Both the position numbers and the translations under genes were made by a program. A DNA stretch of 11,663 bases from NCBI GenBank assembly GCA_022837185.1, contig JALHJD010000068.1:1-11663 (forward strand), written 5' to 3'. The notes under the pieces are model-generated. The model did not search any database. It saw only the letters and a program-made list of their open reading frames with translations, and was not told where the DNA came from. Positions 4,469-11,663 of the stretch are shown here, in pieces (the first letter of the stretch is position 1; each line of letters starts with the position of its first letter). This DNA is from Desulfobacteraceae bacterium (GTDB lineage Bacteria > Desulfobacterota > Desulfobulbia > Desulfobulbales > Desulfobulbaceae).

Positions 4469-6883
4469 GTGGCCGAAAAAAGATCTTTCATCCTGGTTTT
4501 CCTGTTTCCGGCCCTGCTGCTCCTTTTGCCCGGGGCCGAGGCGGCCGTGGTGGAGTACGATCTCGTCATCGACCGGCAACCGGTCAATATGACGGAAAGC
4601 GCCGCTTCGGGCATGACCATCAACGGCTCCATCCCCGGTCCCACCCTGCGGTTCGCCGAAGGGGATCTTGCCCGCATCCGGGTCCGCAACAACATGGAGG
4701 AGGACACCTCCATCCACTGGCACGGTGTGCTGGTGCCGCCCGGCATGGACGGCGTGCCCTATCTCAGCTTTCCGCCGATCAGGCCGGGCGCCGCCTTCGT
4801 CTACGAATTTCCCATCCGCCAGCACGGCACCTACTGGTATCACTCCCACAGCAGCCTGCAGGAACAGAGCGGGGTGTACGGCTCCATCGTCATCGAACCA
4901 AAGCACCAGCGCCTGCACGCCGACCGCGACCATGTCATTCTGGTCTCGGACTGGACCGATGAAAACCCCCATTCGGTGCTGCGAACCCTGAAGCGCGGCA
5001 GCGAGTGGTACGCCCTGGAAAAAGGCGGCAGCCAGAGCATCCTGGGGGCGGCCCGCCTCGGCCTGCTCGGCAGCTATTTCACCCGGGAGCTGCGGCGCAT
5101 GCCGCCCATGGATATCGCCGATGTCGCCTATGACCGTTTTCTGGCCAGCGGCCGGCCCGAATCCTTCCTGGAGGCCCTTCCCGGGGAGACGGTCCGCCTG
5201 CGCATCATCAACGGCTCCTCCACCACCTACTTCCACCTCGAATTCGCCGGCGGGCCCATGACCATCATCGCCGCCGACGGCCAGGATGTGGAACCGGTCC
5301 GACGCCAGCGCTTTCTCGTCGGCGTCGCCGAAACCTACGACGTGCTCGTCGAAACCGGCGGGGACGGCGCCTATGAATTCCGGGCCACCGCCCATGACGG
5401 CTCCGGGTACGCCTCGGTGTGGATCGGCTCCGGCCCCTATTATCCCGCCCCGGACATCCCCCGGCCGAACATGTACCATTCCATGGACCACGGGAACGGC
5501 CTGCGGCAGATTTTTGCCCTGACCCCGGCCGGAGTCATGGGCATGCCCGACAGGGCGGTCAGGGCCGGGACCTTCGACCGGCCGGGAATGATGGGGATGG
5601 CCATGGAAGACATGGAGCACATGCATGGCGGCCCCCCGCGGGACCGCATGGAGCAAATGGATCACCCGGATCATGGACCGGAGTCCCCCCTGATTCAGCC
5701 CGAGCACGGCATGGACCACGGAGCGGCGGACCATGCCGCTCCGCACGCCATGGGGAAGGAACACGCCCTGCCTCCCGCGGCGGTAAAGGAAGACGCCCGG
5801 ACTACGGCAATAAAGCCCCCGCCCCCGCCCTCCGGCAGGCGGTTCGGAACAAATTTTCACCTGCTGGCCGCCGACGCCTCGTCGGCAAAGGCCCTGGCTG
5901 TTGACGGCATGGACCCGGAGCGGCCCGGCACGCCCTACCGTGACCTGACGGCGGTCACGCCGACGGCCTTTGGCGCCGACAGGCCGGTCCGGGAAATCCG
6001 CCTCACCCTTGACGGCGACATGGAGCGCTATGTCTGGATGCTCAACAACAGGGTGCTGGCCGAAAGCGATCTCATCCGCATCCGGGCGGGAGAGGTCGTC
6101 CGTTTCATCATGATCAACCGGACCATGATGCACCACCCCATGCACCTTCACGGCCATTTCTTCAGGGTGCTCAACGGCCGGGGCGCCTTCGCCCCCCTCA
6201 AGCACACGGTGGACGTGGCGCCCATGTCGACCACGGTCATTGAATTCGCCGCCGTTGAGCCCGGCGACTGGTTTTTCCACTGCCACCTGCTCTACCACAT
6301 GGAAAGCGGCATGGCCCGGGCCGTGCACTACGAAAACTATGCGGCCGAGCCCGAAGTTGCCGCAATCCGCCCCAACCTCTTCAGGGACCACTGGTATTTC
6401 TGGGGCGAGGCCGCCCTTCTCAGCAACATGACCGAAGGGAGCCTGGTCCTGGCCGACACCCGCAACATCCTGACCGCCGAATGGGAAGCCGGATGGCTGG
6501 AGGTCGACGATGCCGAATGGGAGGGAACCTTTCTCTGGCGCAGGTATCAGAACCGGTTCCTGGACGTTTTCGCCGGGCTCAACCTGGAGGGAATCGAGGG
6601 CGAAAGCAATGAAGCCCGCGGCCTACTCGGGTTGCATTACCTGCTGCCGTTCAACCTGGAATCACGGCTGTGGATCGACACCGACGGCGAAGCGCGGGTC
6701 TTCCTCGAAAAAACCCTGGAGCTGACCCCCCGCCTCCACCTTGCCGGCGAAGCGCAATATGACACCCATGACGATTGGGAGGGCAGCGTCACGCTCGCCT
6801 ACCTGGTCTCCCGTAATTTCTCTCTGCTGGGCCGCTACCACTCCGAATACGGCTTCGGCGCCGGCCTGCAGGTGCGATTCTGA
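4469..6883 (+). CDS. Multicopper oxidase fused to C-terminal outer-membrane beta-barrel
   Basis: An 804-residue exported copper oxidase. A Sec-type signal (about 1-25, cleavage near GAEA) has no twin-arginine. Cupredoxin domains follow, with all four copper motifs: HWHG (83-86), HSH (125-127), HPMHLHGH (556-563) and HCH-x3-H-x4-M (604-615). By family precedent H556, C605, H610 and M615 bind type 1 copper. A Met/His-rich insertion (about 335-435) resembles those of CopA/PcoA/CueO that bind Cu(I). From about 640 to the end there are alternating amphipathic strands with aromatic girdles and a terminal Phe (QVRF), as in outer-membrane barrels; WIDTDGEARVFLEK and the following strands resemble the CopB/PcoB family. 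CopA and CopB are normally separate proteins. The GTG start has AGGAGG 8 nt upstream. Geobacter OmpB/OmpC multicopper proteins of the outer surface are a possible comparison. The physiological substrate is unknown. Confidence 0.9.
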   Translation: MAEKRSFILVFLFPALLLLLPGAEAAVVEYDLVIDRQPVNMTESAASGMTINGSIPGPTLRFAEGDLARIRVRNNMEEDTSIHWHGVLVPPGMDGVPYLSFPPIRPGAAFVYEFPIRQHGTYWYHSHSSLQEQSGVYGSIVIEPKHQRLHADRDHVILVSDWTDENPHSVLRTLKRGSEWYALEKGGSQSILGAARLGLLGSYFTRELRRMPPMDIADVAYDRFLASGRPESFLEALPGETVRLRIINGSSTTYFHLEFAGGPMTIIAADGQDVEPVRRQRFLVGVAETYDVLVETGGDGAYEFRATAHDGSGYASVWIGSGPYYPAPDIPRPNMYHSMDHGNGLRQIFALTPAGVMGMPDRAVRAGTFDRPGMMGMAMEDMEHMHGGPPRDRMEQMDHPDHGPESPLIQPEHGMDHGAADHAAPHAMGKEHALPPAAVKEDARTTAIKPPPPPSGRRFGTNFHLLAADASSAKALAVDGMDPERPGTPYRDLTAVTPTAFGADRPVREIRLTLDGDMERYVWMLNNRVLAESDLIRIRAGEVVRFIMINRTMMHHPMHLHGHFFRVLNGRGAFAPLKHTVDVAPMSTTVIEFAAVEPGDWFFHCHLLYHMESGMARAVHYENYAAEPEVAAIRPNLFRDHWYFWGEAALLSNMTEGSLVLADTRNILTAEWEAGWLEVDDAEWEGTFLWRRYQNRFLDVFAGLNLEGIEGESNEARGLLGLHYLLPFNLESRLWIDTDGEARVFLEKTLELTPRLHLAGEAQYDTHDDWEGSVTLAYLVSRNFSLLGRYHSEYGFGAGLQVRF

Positions 6884-6979
6884 AATGGAGCGGATCAAAG
6901 CAGAACATGGGTCTACTGGAACTGTTTTTGCCTGCTCAGCCCATGGTTTGCCGTTCGCTGATCAGCGTGACCGGGGGCG
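6884..6979. other. Convergent gap with a weak inverted repeat
   Basis: 96 nt between the ends of the oxidase gene (+) and the rhodanese gene (-). CATGGG (6906-6911) and CCCATG (6940-6945) can pair, with flanking imperfect pairing, across a 28-nt loop. No clean stem with a T-run was found for either direction, so no terminator is claimed. Confidence 0.5.
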
Positions 6980-8320
6980 TCATTTCTCCCTGAGTTCATA
7001 GCCGCCGTTTTCGGCGATGGTTATGAACGCGTCGAGATAACGGCTCCTGACACCCTTTTGGTCCAGGATATTGTAAGCCATTTCCGACCTGACACCCGAG
7101 GGGCAGAACAGGATGATATCTTTGCCGGCAGGAATTTCATCCACTCTCCGGCCGATCAGATCAGCCGGAATATTGACGCTGCCGCTGATTTTTCCCTTCG
7201 CCACTTCCTCCGGGTTTCTTACGTCGATCAGTACGGTATCGGGACGGACGCCTCCGGCGGCCTGTTGAAACTCGGCAATGCTGACTGTGCCCGGCTTTGG
7301 TTTCGGCACATAGCTTATGGTTTCCGTCGCCTTGCCGATGGCAACCGGATTGCCTTCTGATTGCCACTGTTCGAAGGTTACCGGCAGAATGCGGACATCC
7401 CGATAGCCCCAGGAAAGAATTGTCTCTGCGGCTTTTTCCCTGTCCGGGCCATACAGGACGATCGGCGCATTCTTCTGTTCAGGGAACGTATCCCTGTTCC
7501 TTTCCAGGCTTGCAACAGGCACGGAAACCGCCCCTTTGATATGACCGCTGCCCACCTCCGCCTTGTCCCGCAGGTCTATCAACACGTGCGGCAGATCGCC
7601 GGCAACAGCCTGTTTCAACCAGTCAACGGTTGTCACGCCGAAATCGGTTCTGGCCCAGCCCGGAAAACCTTCCGTGAATATAGCGACCGAGTCGTAGCCC
7701 ATGCTTTTCATGGTAAAGGCCACGGTCGGGCTCAGGCAGCCCCCGACATCATAGAGAACAATGGGCGTTGCCCTGTCCCGCGGCAAGGTATCTTTCAACT
7801 TGTCGAATGCCGGGGCGGGCAGGGATTTGGCCCCGGGTATGTGCGAGGCCTGGTACAGCATCGGCGGGCGGACATCATAGACAACTGTATTCGGCCCCTG
7901 CCGCCACTCGTTAAACTGCTCCCTGGTCAGCTTCTCCACTTTATACTCACCGCTTTCAATCGTCTTCAAAACGTCAAACCTGGTGATCGAGGAGGCAAGC
8001 TTTTCGCCGTCTTTCTCGACAAAGTGCACGGCAAAACCCTTATTGGTGTAATTCCTGATATCTTCAAATGACAGGACGTTTTTCAAAACGGTATGGTCAT
8101 CAAATTTGACAACCTCCTTGTGGGACAGAAAATCCATCTGGACGCTCCCGGCCCTGAGAGAGATATTGTCGAGGAAGCCCATCATAACCCCGGGTTCCGC
8201 CTGATGACAGGTACCGCAGAGTTTTGCCATGGGTTCTTTCGGCTCAGCCGCACACGTCACAGATGCCGTGAAAAGCAAAGCTGCCGCCATGACGCAGGAA
8301 CACATTCGTTTTTTCATCAT
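6980..8320 (-). CDS. Periplasmic c-haem protein with three rhodanese domains
   Basis: A 446-residue exported protein. A signal peptide (about 1-24) leads to one covalent haem site, C35-G-T-C38-H39, in a domain of about 90 residues; Met46, Met47 or Met62 could be the other axial ligand. Three rhodanese repeats follow, at about 130-224, 233-320 and 345-436. The third has the standard catalytic loop C406-P-S-G-V-R411 and should transfer sulfane sulfur. In the first, Asp191 replaces the cysteine, though C195 lies nearby in the loop; in the second, Gly291 replaces it. These two are probably structural or substrate-binding. Linking a haem to sulfur transfer suggests oxidation or shuttling of periplasmic sulfane sulfur, which is inference. 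The start at 8320 is followed by a second ATG at 8317; GGAG lies about 9 nt upstream. It has its own promoter-like sequence at 8388-8416 and converges with the oxidase gene. Confidence 0.88.
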   Translation of the reverse strand: MMKKRMCSCVMAAALLFTASVTCAAEPKEPMAKLCGTCHQAEPGVMMGFLDNISLRAGSVQMDFLSHKEVVKFDDHTVLKNVLSFEDIRNYTNKGFAVHFVEKDGEKLASSITRFDVLKTIESGEYKVEKLTREQFNEWRQGPNTVVYDVRPPMLYQASHIPGAKSLPAPAFDKLKDTLPRDRATPIVLYDVGGCLSPTVAFTMKSMGYDSVAIFTEGFPGWARTDFGVTTVDWLKQAVAGDLPHVLIDLRDKAEVGSGHIKGAVSVPVASLERNRDTFPEQKNAPIVLYGPDREKAAETILSWGYRDVRILPVTFEQWQSEGNPVAIGKATETISYVPKPKPGTVSIAEFQQAAGGVRPDTVLIDVRNPEEVAKGKISGSVNIPADLIGRRVDEIPAGKDIILFCPSGVRSEMAYNILDQKGVRSRYLDAFITIAENGGYELREK

Positions 8321-8387
8321 TAATCCTCACTCCTTTCGTTGGGCCCGATAAGCCGTTGTGCCACAATGTAGCAGCGACCGATGCGCA

Positions 8388-8416
8388 ACCATATAATATT
8401 GAACAGATGAAGTCAA
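8388..8416 (-). promoter_or_regulatory. Sigma70-type promoter for rhodanese/haem gene
   Basis: Read on the minus strand, TTGACT (8416-8411, 5 of 6 matches) and TATGGT (8393-8388, 4 of 6) are separated by 17 nt in a locally AT-rich stretch. The predicted start of transcription lies about 60 nt upstream of the ATG at 8320. A run of eight T on the minus strand (8434-8427) lies just upstream of the -35 box. Confidence 0.5.
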
Positions 8417-8486
8417 CAGGCTGGTTAAAAAAAATTTCTGCAACGGGAAGAAGCCGGCGACGAATCGATCCTTTCCGGGGTGAATT

Positions 8487-8502
8487 CCTGCCGGACGGCA
8501 GG
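8487..8502 (-). terminator. Short hairpin after the signalling operon
   Basis: CCTGCC (8487-8492) and GGCAGG (8497-8502) pair perfectly around a GGAC loop, starting 8 nt after the stop codon of the last signalling gene. No T-run follows directly; the only T-run on that strand is about 50 nt further on (8434-8427). It may be a weak or Rho-assisted terminator, or a 3'-end stabiliser. Confidence 0.35.
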
Positions 8503-8510
8503 TAAACGGA

Positions 8511-9584
8511 TCAGGCTTGCGGGAGTGCGGCCTTGAGGGGAAGCCGGACGGTGAAACAGCTCCCCTGGTCCGGCTCGCTGTGCACGGAAATGGACCCGCC
8601 GTGGCTCTGGATTGTTTTCCGGGCAAAGGTCAGCCCGAGACCCGGACCATAGATTTTGGAGGTAAAAAACGGGTCATAGATATTGTTCAGCGCCTCGCGC
8701 GGAATTCCCCGGCCGGTGTCGGTGACGGCAATGACAAAACGGTCATCCTCCATTCCGGTGGAGACGGATAGTTCCCTGCGGGGACTGCTTTCCATGGCCT
8801 CGATACCATTTTCGATGATATTGGCCACCGCCGTCACCAGATTGTCATGATCGACGGGAATCCGGGGCGGATCATTCATGAAACGGACCGACAAGACGAT
8901 GTTTTCTTCCTTTATCCGTTGTTCGAAACCGGACAGGGCCAGCCGGACGATTGCATTGACATCCGCCGGGCGCGGATTGGACACCGTCGCGCTCTTCATC
9001 GCCACCAGCTGGGTCACCATCTTTTCCAGGGAGGCGACATTGGCGAGAATGATGTCGATGTATTTCCGGTTCGGGTCATCCTCGGCCAGGCTTTTGCCTA
9101 TGCGCCGGGCAAAACCGCCGATGGTCACCAGCGGATTGCGGACCTCGTGCGAGACCTCGTCCATCATCTGATCGAGGGCGGCCAGCTTTTCCTTCTGCGC
9201 CAGCTGCATGCTGGCGTTCCGGCGGGCCAGCAGCGACCTGACCGCCGCCGCCAGTTCGCTGTAGTCGAACGGTTTGGTCAGGTAGCTGTCCGCTCCGGTG
9301 TCCAGGCCCCTGACTTTTTCCGGAATCTTGCTCTTGGCGGTCAGCATCAGGATGGCAATATGCCGCGTTGCCTCATCCTCCTTGAGACGGCGGCACACTT
9401 CGTAGCCGTCGATTTTCGGCATCATGATGTCCAGAATGATGAGATCGGGCGTGCACTCGCCGACCAGGCGCAGCGCCTCCTCCCCGTCATGGGCGGCAAC
9501 GGTCTCGTAGCCCTCCGCCCGGAACCGCTTGGTCAGCAGTTCGACCGTGTCGACGTTGTCGTCGACAATCATCACCTTGGCCAT
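8511..9584 (-). CDS. Receiver-first histidine kinase (REC-HisKA-HATPase)
   Basis: A 357-residue soluble signalling protein with no membrane segment. An N-terminal receiver (about 1-122) has the acidic pair D8/D9, phospho-acceptor D52, T82 and K104. A dimerisation helix follows, with H146 in SHEVRNPL as the autophosphorylation site. The ATPase domain has an N box (N259 in NIIENGIEAM), G1 box DTGRGI (289-294), F box DPFFTSK (304-310) and G2 box GPGLGL (313-318). All catalytic residues are present. Proteins of this order are usually driven by phosphorylation of their own receiver by another kinase and act as relay nodes. The start at 9584 has CCAGGAGC 8 nt upstream; a longer frame to 9641 has no good site and adds 19 hydrophilic residues. 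It is the last gene of the signalling operon, 60 nt after the single-receiver gene. Confidence 0.92.
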   Translation of the reverse strand: MAKVMIVDDNVDTVELLTKRFRAEGYETVAAHDGEEALRLVGECTPDLIILDIMMPKIDGYEVCRRLKEDEATRHIAILMLTAKSKIPEKVRGLDTGADSYLTKPFDYSELAAAVRSLLARRNASMQLAQKEKLAALDQMMDEVSHEVRNPLVTIGGFARRIGKSLAEDDPNRKYIDIILANVASLEKMVTQLVAMKSATVSNPRPADVNAIVRLALSGFEQRIKEENIVLSVRFMNDPPRIPVDHDNLVTAVANIIENGIEAMESSPRRELSVSTGMEDDRFVIAVTDTGRGIPREALNNIYDPFFTSKIYGPGLGLTFARKTIQSHGGSISVHSEPDQGSCFTVRLPLKAALPQA

Positions 9585-9644
9585 CTTTTCACGCTCCTGG
9601 GGCCTGTTTCGGGCCTGTCCGTCTTTTTCCCGCCGCGGCACCGC

Positions 9645-10046
9645 TCAGGGGCGGCCTGGATCCCGGTCGCCGCCGTTGCGCAGGAAGACGGCGATCCGCC
9701 CGGGAAACTCGCGGATGTCTATCGGTTTGGCAATATAATCCTCGCAGCCCGCGGCAATCGCCTTTTCCCTGTCCCCTTTCATGGCGTGGGCGGTAAGGGC
9801 GATAATCGGGATTGAGGCGGTTTCCCTGCTGCTTTTCAGCCGGCGGGTCACTTCGTAACCGTCGATCCTGGGCAGCGAAATGTCCATCAGGATAAGGTCC
9901 GGGCGCTCGGATGCGACCTGCGCCAGCGCTTCCTCGCCGTCAACCGCCTCACAGAGCCGATACCCTTTCGCCCGCAGGATTTTCACCACCAGTTCGCGGC
10001 TGTCCCTGTTGTCGTCCACCACCAGAATTGTTTTGGGTTGCCCCAT
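9645..10046 (-). CDS. Stand-alone response-regulator receiver domain
   Basis: A 133-residue protein that is essentially one receiver domain: acidic pair D11/D12, phospho-acceptor D55 in LILMDISLP, T85, and K107 in IAKPID. The IPIIALTAHAMKGDREKAIAAGC segment (79-101) is typical of DivK/CheY-like relay receivers and of receivers attached to hybrid kinases. There is no output domain, so it probably passes phosphate or acts by binding a partner, plausibly one of the two flanking kinases. The start at 10046 was chosen because GGGAG lies 5 nt before it. An alternative ATG at 10058, four residues longer, is only 4 nt after the upstream gene's stop and has a weaker site. It sits between the two kinases in one operon. 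Confidence 0.92.
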   Translation of the reverse strand: MGQPKTILVVDDNRDSRELVVKILRAKGYRLCEAVDGEEALAQVASERPDLILMDISLPRIDGYEVTRRLKSSRETASIPIIALTAHAMKGDREKAIAAGCEDYIAKPIDIREFPGRIAVFLRNGGDRDPGRP

Positions 10047-10062
10047 GTCGTCTCCCATTGAT

Positions 10063-11663
10063 TCAGTTTCCCCATTTACCGATGACTTCCCTGAGTTCCG
10101 CCAGGAGGTCCTCTTCCGAAAGCAGCCCCTTGTTGAGAATCGCCCTGATGCCGCCGTCCAGCCGTGCACGTTCCTCCGGATCCATGTCCCTTTCCGTTAT
10201 CAGGATGAAAGGAATGCCCCGGGTTTTATCCAGTGTTTTCACTTTTTCGATGAATTCGAATCCGGAGCCCGCATCCGGCAGGGAGAGATTGAGGACGATC
10301 AGGTCGGGCTGCACGCTTTCGATGGCGGACAGCCCGGAAGCGCTGTCAGCCGCGACGGCGGCCTCGCAGCCGGCCCTGCTCAGCGCGGTCAGGACCTGGT
10401 CCCGGGTCGCCTTGTCCTGATCGACGACCAGTACTTTCCTGATCCCGGCTATTTTCTTCAGGTTTTTCAGCTTGTGCAGCAGGATGTTCCTGTCGACCGG
10501 TTTGACGATGTACTCTGTCGCCCCGAGGCTGAAGCCGATTTTCTTCTCATCGACAATGGACAGGATGATGACCGGGATGTCCTGGGTTGCGCTGTTCTCC
10601 TTGAGGTCCCGCAGGATCTGCCAGCCGTTCCTGCCCGGCATCATGATGTCCAGGGTGATGATATCCGGCCGGACCGCAAGGACCCTGTCCATGGCCTCTT
10701 CACTGTTGGATACGCCGATGACGTTATAATCCGTCCCGATATTTTTTCTGATCAGCTCGATCACTTCGGGATCGTCATCAATGACGAGCACCGTTTTCCG
10801 GGCCGGATCCCGCGGTTCGGGAACCGCTTCCCGCTCCCCGAGAATCAGGTGCTCAACGACTTCGCAGGCCTTGCAGAATTCGGCCTTTTCAGGGCTCCCG
10901 GCCACCGCGGTCCCTTTGGAGTGTGTGCCCGGGATCAGCCAGCATCGGTGTTCATCGCACTCATAGGCGGGACAGCTTGTCTGGCCGCAGTGGGTGAACT
11001 CCCAGCAGCGCATGGACTTGCCCCCGTAAACCGGTTCGGCGAGGAAGGCGTCCACCGGCTTGTGGAAATAGTGGGCCAGCTTTTCCGCCATCAGGGGGTC
11101 TATCGCCGGCTTCGCCGGCTTCTCGTATACTTCCTTCCTGACCGGCAGGGTGAAGAACATCCTGGTGCCCTTGCCGAACTCGCTTTCCACCCGGATCACC
11201 CCCTTATGGAGGACGACCAGGCCTCTGGCAATGCTGAGCCCGAGGCCGGTGCCTTCATACTGGCGGATGGTGGAGACATCGATCTGGCTGAACTTGTCGA
11301 AGAGCTTGTCCATATCCTCCGGCTTGATGCCGATGCCGGTGTCCTCCACGCAGATCTCCATGAACTGCGGCTCTTCGCCGGGCCCGACGCCTGCCCGCCA
11401 AGGCCGGGCATGGATGACGACCCCACCCTTGTCGGTGAATTTCACCGCATTGGACAGCAGATTGTTCAGAATCTGGCGGGTCTTGTCCTCGTCGACAAAC
11501 ACCGGCTGCAACTCCGGACTGAAGTCAAAGGCGAGGGTGAGCTTTTTCTTGTCCAGGGCCGGCTTGAACGCGGCGGCTGCTGCTTCGATCAGCTGGACCA
11601 GGTCGGTCTCCCGCGGGTCCAGTTCGATCCTGCCCGATTCGATCTTGGACATGTCGAGGATGT
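10063..11663 (-). CDS. Hybrid histidine kinase, Cys-rich module, two receivers (5' partial)
   Basis: The 3' part of a hybrid kinase; the frame is open to the window edge, and the first visible residues, ILDMSKIESGRIEL, are the end of a typical dimerisation domain, so the start and sensor are missing. Numbering from the Met at 11652: ATPase with N box (NNLLSNAVKF, 63-72), G1 EDTGIGI (103-109), F box LFDKFSQ, and G2 GTGLGLS (134-140). Then a cysteine module (216-263) with C216-W, C222, C227, C232, C237-W, C260 and C263, like the 'two-CW' module seen in Desulfobacterota sensors. Then REC1 (about 286-395) with D335 and K384 intact, and REC2 (about 405-525) where N455 replaces the acceptor Asp. 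The autophosphorylation His is off the window. First gene of the three-gene signalling operon seen here. Confidence 0.92.
   Translation of the reverse strand, partial: ILDMSKIESGRIELDPRETDLVQLIEAAAAAFKPALDKKKLTLAFDFSPELQPVFVDEDKTRQILNNLLSNAVKFTDKGGVVIHARPWRAGVGPGEEPQFMEICVEDTGIGIKPEDMDKLFDKFSQIDVSTIRQYEGTGLGLSIARGLVVLHKGVIRVESEFGKGTRMFFTLPVRKEVYEKPAKPAIDPLMAEKLAHYFHKPVDAFLAEPVYGGKSMRCWEFTHCGQTSCPAYECDEHRCWLIPGTHSKGTAVAGSPEKAEFCKACEVVEHLILGEREAVPEPRDPARKTVLVIDDDPEVIELIRKNIGTDYNVIGVSNSEEAMDRVLAVRPDIITLDIMMPGRNGWQILRDLKENSATQDIPVIILSIVDEKKIGFSLGATEYIVKPVDRNILLHKLKNLKKIAGIRKVLVVDQDKATRDQVLTALSRAGCEAAVAADSASGLSAIESVQPDLIVLNLSLPDAGSGFEFIEKVKTLDKTRGIPFILITERDMDPEERARLDGGIRAILNKGLLSEEDLLAELREVIGKWGN

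Noticed and set aside
4082..6391. A 769-codon open frame antisense to the Nudix and oxidase genes
   Set aside because: Its sequence is a low-complexity mix rich in Gly, His, Val and Arg, the expected complement of a GC-rich coding strand. It has no recognisable domain, and the + strand frame carries all copper motifs and a ribosome site.
9549..9567. Palindromic GTCGAC copies flanking GTTGTC
   Set aside because: They fall in the codons for the acidic start of the receiver domain (VDDNVDTV) and are explained by coding.
11104..11121. Direct repeat of GCCGGCTTC
   Set aside because: It encodes the Lys-Pro-Ala linker between the kinase core and the Cys-rich module, so it is ordinary linker coding sequence.

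Overview
The window is a GC-rich chromosomal segment from a Gram-negative, probably anaerobic or micro-aerobic bacterium. My best guess is the Desulfobacterota (Desulfuromonadia or Desulfobulbia type). The guess rests on a ferredoxin very like Desulfovibrio africanus ferredoxin III, on a histidine kinase carrying the Cys-Trp-rich 'two-CW' type module, on a c-type haem/rhodanese export protein, and on an outer-membrane-type multicopper oxidase. The assignment is inference from gene content, not from a database search. No tRNA, rRNA, insertion sequence or CRISPR array was seen.

Layout. 1-639 is a long non-coding stretch: it may hold the last codons of an off-window gene, then hairpins and the leader of the ferredoxin gene. 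640-825 (+) encodes a 61-residue ferredoxin, ended by a textbook intrinsic terminator. 946-2143 (-) holds a triple-BON exported protein followed by a small SHOCT-like lipoprotein, together a cell-envelope pair. 2144-2573 is a divergent intergenic region with a good sigma70-type promoter facing right. 2574-6883 (+) is a tight three-gene operon: a SAM methyltransferase overlapping by 4 nt a zinc-ribbon Nudix protein with an extra helical C-terminal domain, then 12 nt later a multicopper oxidase fused to a C-terminal outer-membrane beta-barrel. 6980-8320 (-) encodes a periplasmic protein with one CxxCH haem site and three rhodanese domains, of which only the last keeps a catalytic loop. 8511-11663 (-) is a three-gene signalling operon: a hybrid kinase (kinase core, Cys-rich module, REC, REC; its 5' end is off the window), a stand-alone REC protein, and a REC-first histidine kinase.

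How the genes may work together. The right-hand signalling operon looks like a phosphorelay without a DNA-binding output or an HPt domain in view. The rhodanese/haem protein lies downstream of it but has its own promoter-like sequence. The + strand operon couples two soluble cytosolic enzymes, one with a domain resembling stress-sensor N-termini, to an exported copper oxidase that probably sits in the outer membrane. The most unusual items are the oxidase-barrel fusion, the Nudix-sensor fusion, and the triple-rhodanese haem protein with two degenerate active sites.
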